DNA of 64,000 bases from Stereum hirsutum FP-91666 SS1 (Eukaryota > Basidiomycota > Agaricomycetes > Russulales > Stereaceae). This document shows, one piece after another, positions 57,964 to 64,000 of this stretch. The translations under genes and the position numbers were made by a program. Numbering within the stretch: position 1 is the first letter of the stretch; the number at the start of each line of letters is the position of its first letter. The notes below the pieces were generated by a model. It searched no databases and was not told the origin of the DNA. It saw only the letters and a list, made by a program, of their open reading frames with translations. The DNA is taken from positions 2,330,719 to 2,394,718 of the forward strand of contig NW_006763132.1 in the NCBI RefSeq assembly GCF_000264905.1, in the 5' to 3' direction.

Positions 57964-59836
57964 ATGCCTTCTTCCTACGCCGACTCCGAGAGTGTCTATT
58001 CCCAACAATCCAGTCAACGCTCCGGTCGGCGTAAAGCAGACTATCCTTACGCGTTCGACACACCACAGGCCAGGGTGGACTCCAGTGACTACCTCGCCGA
58101 CGCCCGCACCTACCTTTCTCCAACATACACACCCAGGTCCCACGAATCCCGTCACGAACCGTACACTGCTAAAAACCCTATCCAAGACCGTCATTCTCGC
58201 ACTAAAGGTCAACATGTTCCGTCGCCCCTCAATCCCGCACGTCGTGACACGAGGGACGACGCAACAATATCGTCGACGTCTAGTTCGAGGAGGACGAAGC
58301 CCCGACCTAGGTCTAACAGTTTCGGTGAGTCCACTACGGGCTCTCTCAGGAGCTTCGGTGGGCTGAGTCTTCCTGACATGATCAAATATGAATCCCCTGC
58401 TCCATCCTTCCGCGGAGAAGGTCGTTCCCAGAGGTCGTCTGGAGTATCTGCAGTCCTTCCGCCTGAAGACCGCCTCCCGACAAAGAGCCATAGCCCCCTA
58501 CGGGACGCCAAGAGTCAAGCTACTGGTCGCGCATCTCCTAGCTCGATTCCGTGGAGCAAGAGGGCTCCGCCGAGTAACGAAGACCTATCCGCTCAGCTCC
58601 GCGAGATGCTCTCGGATTCGGACCTGACACTAGCTGGATCGAGGAGTGCATCGCCCGCTAGGCCCTCTGCCTCTCGCGCTCACTCGACTACCACAACAGG
58701 GACCTCGACGACTCACCACACTTCCCGAACAGATGCTAGAAAAGTCTCTCCTACCATCGTCTACGTTCATCCCCCTGCCCCCTTAGGCCTCCCCACTCCT
58801 GTCCACGTCCCCGCATCTCTTCCCGGTCCCTCCCATCAACGTCAATCGTCTAAATCACCGCAGCCACACCCGCCGAGTACGCCGCCGAAGGATACTACGC
58901 GCAGGAAAGCTTCCGGAGATATCTACGGGACAGTCAGCTCGGTGAGGAGTACCCGCACGACAAGGACCACCGCGCCAAGCCCCCTGCAACACGACATGAC
59001 CCAGGTTGAGAACCCAACGTCCTCGACCCTCTGGTTATCCCGCACCGTCTCGGAGTCGGACAAGGTCGTGAAGGCGAGACGCGAGGCCGAGCGGGAGGCA
59101 GCACGACTGAAGGCAAAGCCACTTCGAGCGGTCGAGACTCCTCTGATTCACTGGCGTCCGTGTATGCAAGAGTCGTCCTTCTTGACGAGGATACGCGGGA
59201 ATCAGCCGTGCTGCAAAGGTCACGAGTCGCTATACGACGATATCATCTTCCAGTCGTTGTGGGTGGGCCATGTCTCGAATCGCGATAGGGCTCTCGATTA
59301 CGGCTTTTGGGTGAGTGATTTGGGGTCGGTTTCGAGCCAGATTAAGTTGCCCGGATACAAGCCTCTTCGGGAGATGGGTTTCGAGGGAAGCGAGAGGCCG
59401 TTGAAGTTGCATATGTTAGTGAGTAGCCTATTTTATTTCCGTATTCGTAGTCGCATGATGCAAGCTCACCTTTGTTTTGTGTGGCTCAGTGGCCGGGATA
59501 CGATAGGTGGTTGACGCGCGAGCTCGACACGCATTATGGACAAGTGTCGATGGTGCAGTTGGCCGAGTTCGCGGCCAAGACCGTCCACGACTGGTGGGAG
59601 AAAGTCGACGTGAGTGTAGTTCTCTGATTGTTGCCAAACGGAATGGCAGTACTCACGCTCGATCACTACAGAGACGCAAGAGATGTTGGACGGGCGATAG
59701 GAAGTTTGCGGAGTGGCAGATCGTCGAGTTTCCTGGTCAGAGTGGTGTTACGTTGAGTGAGGTGCTCGTGACCGGCCTGGAGCATCGAGGCGATAATCAT
59801 TGGCAGCTGAAGCTGATGAAGGTGGTTCACCAGTAG
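57964..59836 (+). CDS. Unknown protein with Ser/Arg-rich N-terminus, 579 aa
   Basis: Not recognised. Three exons close: 57964-59418, 59490-59609, 59672-59836. The first ~370 residues are disordered and rich in Ser, Pro, Thr and Arg (MPSSYADSESVYSQQSSQRS). The C-terminal ~150 residues look folded: YDDIIFQSLWVGHVSNRDRA, YGFWVSDLGSVSSQIKLPGY, QLAEFAAKTVHDWWEKVD and WQIVEFPGQSGVTLSEVLV. The Trp-rich end suggests a small conserved domain at the C-terminus. I know no named family for it. A TATA-like box upstream and consistent splicing support a real gene. Confidence 0.72.
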
Positions 59837-60188
59837 ACTCGGTGGCGTAGTACGAGCTGTTGATGATATCTCTGCGCTAGAGCTTGAGAACATCGGCATT
59901 CATGATTATGAAACCTATGCAACATGTGAGACTGTATATATATGGCATCTATGGCATTTCTTTACCGTTCTTTGTTTCTTCCTTTGGGCCCAATATTCAT
60001 CGATGGTCGACTTCTATCAATGTGAGAGAATCAGCGCGACGCAGAGTTGTTCAAGATACTGTAGTGGTATTAAATTTCTTGCTGATTTCGATGGCTTTAA
60101 AGGTATAGCGGTGAAGGTCTAATCCAACTTAAGAAACTCTATCATGCATCTGGGTTGGTGAAACAAGACCTCAGGCTATGACTCGGAG
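59837..60188. other. Spacer before the inverted-repeat element
   Basis: A/T-rich, no gene seen. Confidence 0.5.
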
Positions 60189-60392
60189 TACATCAGAACT
60201 CTTGGAAATCCCTGAGAGGCCCTGAGAAGCCCTGAGCGGCCCTGACGATCCGTTCCGTGAAAGTCCGTGAGGTCTCGAGAGCTCGTCAGGGCCTGTCAGG
60301 GCTGTCAGGGCGTCTCAGTGCGGTCAGTGCGATTCTGGTCGCTGTGTGGCACCCGAAAAGTAGCAAAAATTCATATATATATTCGTATGTCT
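60189..60392. repeat. Left terminal inverted repeat
   Basis: About 204 bp; inner end in a TATATA-rich stretch. Matches the right repeat except for a few substitutions. Confidence 0.85.
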
Positions 60393-60466
60393 ATATGTAC
60401 TCTGATAATAGACAGTAACCGGCAGCTTTCTCGTTCAATCCAAATTTCATTAATCCTACATAACCC

Positions 60467-60891
60467 TTATCCTACATGTACTCGGAAACTTGGTTCCTTG
60501 ACAGTGATCAATTGTGCGAGGGAGACGAAAGTGGATGCACTGCGTAGGGAGTAATGTAGATGGAAAGTTGACGTTAGCTACGGAAAGAGCAAAGAGTTGT
60601 TTCGTACGCACGGTGTAATCAAGAGCATCCAGTCCTCTCTGATCATGTCCCAGTGCATGCAATAGGCTCTTAGCCGATAGAACTGCCAGAGGCATAAGAG
60701 AATGACGTGAAAACCAAGCACATGGAGAAGGAGGGTAGATGAGAAGGGACCGTAAAGAGCGTTCCGGTGAGGTGTTTGAGATGGGAGCAGAGATAGAGAT
60801 GGTGATTTGACTCACAAGAAGTGCATCGTAGTTCACCGAACACGCCCCAAGCCCGAGCACGTTGACGAGATGCGCACCTAGGTCATAAATG
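60467..60891 (-). CDS. Gene fragment inside the inverted-repeat element
   Basis: Reverse-strand pieces join in phase across two GT-AG introns: AIYDLGAHLVNVLGLGACSV then NYDALL; FYRLRAYCMHWDMIREDW then MLLITP; ASTFVSLAQLITVKEPSFRV then HVG and a stop at 60467-60469. No convincing start exon is visible upstream, so this is probably the 3' end of a captured host gene. No family recognised. Confidence 0.35.
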
Positions 60892-61852
60892 GCTGACGCT
60901 GACTCTGATCATTCTTCTCACTCACAGTCTTGCATGCGCAATTCTCTCTCACCCACCTAAGCGATTTTGAGCAACGTCATTCGGCGGATCATGTCTTCCA
61001 GCTTTCAGCCATGGCCATCAACAAGAGAGTCGTGTCGGCTTGGTTGAAAACTGTGGTACAAAGAGCCCAGAGCGTACTGAATAGCTTCATGAAACGAGTT
61101 CGGTACGCACCTAGAAGAACGGGCCTGACGACGAACGATACAGAGATCGGGAAGAACGTCTCTACAAAGAACGAGCGAGAGGCAGCGAGCGGTCGCACGG
61201 CCGTTGACGTTGAACGCAGGGCAAACAAACGTCAACAAAGCCGACTCCAGCCTTTTGCTTCCTCTTCTTGCTCCCTCTCTCGTTGAAGTCCTCATCGAGC
61301 TCTCTGACTCTTGCCAACCCGTCCCAAGTGCAGATTTATATCCACCTGCCTCGCAACTTCGCCACAAACACAAAGAATCGACGTCCAAGCCAGTCCGTCG
61401 CTCCTCTCGGCTCGACATCATGTCAATGCGCCACCACACTGACTTGGCTCATACAATCGTTCATGGACTACGACTGGTCTACGTCAACAAGCGCTGACAT
61501 AACATCGGAAGACTGCGAGGGCTGGGATGAAAGATTGTATAGAATGCTGGGAGGGTGAAGGTGAGACTTTCTCTTCGATCATCATCTTGTCGGAGGCGGA
61601 TCTCGTATATCGTTTTGTATGCAATACTTGATATAGGTGTGTCCGTGTGGCTGGCATGCCCTTTTTTTCTGACTGTCTCGACTGTATGAGAGCAAAGATG
61701 AACACCGCTCGTTGTTGACCGCCTACTTTAATATTGCACGAGCGCTGACATTCGTGGCATCTCCTTCCACTCCTTGCCTCCAGCCGCATTGATGTACTGT
61801 ACGGTATAGTAGTCTCAGAAAGGTCCTGCCCTTTGTAGTCAGGATTGCTATG

Positions 61853-62055
61853 TACATATGAATATATATGTGAATTTTTGCTACTTTTCGGGTGCCACAC
61901 AGCGACCAGAATCGCACTGACCGCACTGAGACGCCCTGACAGCCCTGACAGGCCCTGACGAGCTCTCGAGACCTCACGGACTTTCGCGGAACGGATCGTC
62001 AGGGCCGCTCAGGGCTTCTCAGGGCCTCTCAGGGATTTCCAAGAGTTCTGATGTA
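61853..62055. repeat. Right terminal inverted repeat
   Basis: Reverse-complement partner of 60189-60392. Confidence 0.85.
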
Positions 62056-63048
62056 GCCGCGAGCCACAGCACTGTTGTAGAGTAAGAATGAGCAGTCAAG
62101 TAAGATGTCGTCCAAAGAACGGCCCCATGGTCCCCATCAGGTCTCCATAGTCCTCAGGGTGCAAATGGTAGAGTTATGAAGCGAAACCAAGCGAAGGTGC
62201 ATCGAAAAGACAAGACAAGACGCCTGAGGATGCTTTGGGAGTGCTAAAGAAACCGAACTCAGCCGAACTCCCGTTCTCTGCTTACGAAAAAAGGATGATG
62301 TCATTTGTTCTATGTGGGAGAGTGGCGCAAGGTTGGAAGTTGTGGTTGTGGCCCATTAGAGACGTTGCGGAATGGAGAAATTCACCATTCGGTTTGGCCC
62401 GTGACCGCCCCACTTTGGCGGGCGCTCCAATGGCGAATTTCACCATTCCGAAACGTCTCTATTCGATATTGTCCTCGCCAGTGACATCCCTGAGCGTATT
62501 CCAAGCCACTCTTGCTTAGGGACATAGTAATTGAGGATAAAAATCTCTTAGCATCACTGGTGCTGGGCTCAGAATCCTCCTCGTGAAGGAAATCCCTCAA
62601 AATTTGCATACTTACTCAAACCTCCATGACCCGCGGCCGCGATCTTAGACCAAACAGCCTGCGGCGACGGATGCGTCCTCGAATTTGAGGACAAACTCTG
62701 CACATGCTCTTTGAACTTGACTCGCGATTGATCAATAAAGGCTCCTATACAAACGGATGAACGCAGTTCGCCTTCTATTTCGCAGTGGAACTGTATTCTA
62801 AGACCACACATAATCGTACATAGATGATGACAAGAGCAAGGGGATGAGCAGAGAGAATGGGCATTCGCGAGATATTATGGAGTCTGCCAGTGTGCCACAA
62901 TCTGTGTGATGGGCACTAGCTGAAATATATAGAAAGTCAGACCGACTATCAGGGAAGGTGGCGGGCGAGTCCGAGGTGGCGAGATAATAAGAACAAGGTG
63001 GTGGAAAAGCATACGTTAAAAAAGCTGAAGGAGCTACTCACAAGCATG
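62056..63048. other. Spacer with a small palindromic element and a duplicated flank
   Basis: Holds the palindrome at 62357-62461. 62745-63048 is the inverted counterpart of the flank at 46252-46560. No gene seen. Confidence 0.55.
62357..62461. repeat. 105-bp palindromic MITE-like element
   Basis: Begins TAGAGACGTTGCGGAATGG and ends with its near-perfect inverse CCATTCCGAAACGTCTCTA; the arms are about 35 nt with a GC-rich centre (CCGCCCC...GGCGGGCG) that can also pair. Bordered by TA on both sides. Confidence 0.65.
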
Positions 63049-64000
63049 CTAATCTAACAAAGGATCAGGTTTCCATCCACGCTTGCGAAGTTCGATGACA
63101 TCCTAGAACGAAAGGTCAGCATATTTAAAGGAGGGTCAGACGGCGAGAATTTGCAACGTACCTTCAACATACGGACTACCCGCGGTTCGATCCTTGGATC
63201 CAGCGTCAATTGCTTCATGTTATCGAAGTATACATCCATACATGGGCGCATCGGCTTAGAGTCCAAGATCTGGCCAACGGTCCTCATCAGCCCACAAATG
63301 CTCTCGAGCCCCGGCTCTCCACCGTCCTTGATCAGCTGCCGTAGGCACTCGTGCATGATACGCTCCGTGATCATCTGCAATTTGAAGAGTTCGCCCATGA
63401 GTCTGACCAGACCAAGAACTCTCTTCTCCACCGTCTCCGGAGAGTTATAGTTTGCCGAAAACGGGTCCTCCACACCTCCCATGGCGTCGTTCTCCGCGGT
63501 GCCGGTGTCCTCCGATTGTTGGAAACGGGAAGCGGCAGCACCGGCCCCCTTCAACACCCAGCAACACTCGAAATCTGCCTGGACGCGATTAAGGAGGTAC
63601 CTGCGGAATAACTTCCCACCAGCAATCGGCTTGCCGTCTCGACCCCTGAGTCCGTCGATTTGAACCTTGTCGCTGATATTTTCCATCATCTTGCGACAGA
63701 GTCTGGCGTATATCGTGGGCGAAGAGGCATCAAGCGCCCTCCCGTAGACGATCCGAAGGACCTGGATGAGCGTGAAGCCGTCCCGCTCGCTCTCGGATTT
63801 GTTTGCCCAGTCGATGATCTGGTCATAGATGGTGCCGAAGTTGTTCATATTCAAGTTATCGAGGAGAGCATTGACCCTTTCGTTAACAACGTCCGTGACA
63901 AGTTCCGGCGCCGAGTCTTGCCGTTCAGTGGCGATGTCTCGGCGAGGACTATCTGCAGAAGGGGGGTTCGTGAATGAAGCCAGAGAGGGAAGAAGGAATG
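63049..64000 (-). CDS. Stand-alone MIF4G-domain protein, copy B (5' end beyond window)
   Basis: Reverse-strand paralogue of the gene at 45264. The long exon runs from beyond 64000 to about 63165 and the last exon 63049-63105 reads DVIELRKRGWKPDPLLD and stops. Shared segments include LCRKMMENISDKVQIDGL, LFRRYLLNRVQADFECCW, LVRLMGELFKLQMITERI and DSKPMRPCMDVYFDNMKQL. Compared with copy A it lacks about ten residues before the C-terminus (SAPPLLVRYY in A). The intron position is the same. By alignment with copy A the ATG should lie about 10-15 bp outside the window. The frame is intact throughout the visible part. Confidence 0.82.

Larger units (their letters stand above)
60189..62055. mobile_element. 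Probable non-autonomous DNA transposon with ~200-bp terminal inverted repeats
   Basis: 60189-60392 and 61853-62055 are inverted copies of each other, about 97% identical by eye, beginning TACATCAGAACTCTTGGAAA at both outer ends. The flanks differ immediately outside. The outermost TA on each side could be a TA target duplication. Each repeat contains four CCCTGA units followed by three TCAGGG units in the opposite sense. The 1.46-kb interior has no transposase signature; it carries a spliced open-frame fragment (60467-60891, reverse) and unassigned sequence. Type (mariner-like, or another TIR class) is not settled. Confidence 0.75.

Noticed and set aside
60930..61560. Forward open frames inside the inverted-repeat element
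   Set aside because: Two overlapping frames are equally protein-like and no splicing joins them convincingly; no domain recognised.
1..64000. CRISPR arrays, rRNA genes, bacterial operons or viral genes
   Set aside because: None seen; spaced repeats, rRNA cores and viral polymerase or capsid motifs are absent, and gene structure is eukaryotic throughout.

Overview
The window is nuclear DNA of a filamentous basidiomycete, most likely an Agaricomycete. Genes are dense and sit on both strands. Coding regions are cut by many introns of about 50-70 nt with GTRNGY donors and YAG acceptors, several promoters carry a TATA box 80-120 bp before the ATG, and the genes are fungal housekeeping families (palA/RIM20, Ras-GAP Gap1, Tps1, eIF4G, RFC subunit, BSD2, C3HC/Rsm1, V-ATPase subunit e). 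There are no operons, CRISPR arrays or bacterial signals. All gene models below are hand-spliced; where exon phases and total length close, this is stated.

Layout: 0-5.5 kb holds palA/RIM20 (-) and a small unknown gene (+). 5.5-9.1 kb is nearly empty, with one tRNA-like element. 9.1-16 kb holds Gap1 and Tps1 (+). 17.2-20.4 kb holds an N-terminally shortened eIF4G (+). 21-28.3 kb holds an F-box-like gene (+), an HD-domain hydrolase (-) and a ZIP/KE4 zinc transporter (+) built partly of micro-exons. 29.2-35.9 kb holds a Nudix hydrolase (+), a microsatellite-rich spacer, the RFC3/Rfc5 clamp-loader subunit (-) and a MYND-finger gene (+) that looks frame-damaged. 36.3-40.1 kb holds an unknown gene (+) and BSD2 (-). 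41.5-44.5 kb holds the HEN1 small-RNA methyltransferase (+), with a WG/GW-rich tail, and V-ATPase subunit e (-). 45.2-49.9 kb holds a stand-alone MIF4G protein (+), a V-ATPase e pseudogene fragment and a C3HC zinc-finger protein (+). 52.7-59.8 kb holds a giant low-complexity protein (+), a small CxC protein (-) and an unknown gene (+). 60.2-62.1 kb is a probable DNA transposon with ~200-bp terminal inverted repeats. The window ends inside a second stand-alone MIF4G gene (-).

Three themes stand out. First, the MIF4G domain of eIF4G has spread locally: the eIF4G gene itself with an extra MIF4G stub at its N-terminus, two intact MIF4G-only genes in inverted orientation with homologous flanks, and one relic that keeps the same intron position. 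Second, HEN1 ends in a tail of repeated tryptophan-glycine pairs like an Argonaute hook. Third, the promoter between RFC and the MYND gene carries three ACGCGT boxes, two of them inside an 18-bp perfect palindrome, which fits G1/S control of a replication gene.

The genes do not form one pathway. Functional links that can be argued are ambient-pH signalling (palA), Ras signalling (Gap1), stress sugar synthesis (Tps1), translation initiation (the eIF4G family), zinc and metal homeostasis (ZIP, BSD2, V-ATPase) and RNA silencing (HEN1).
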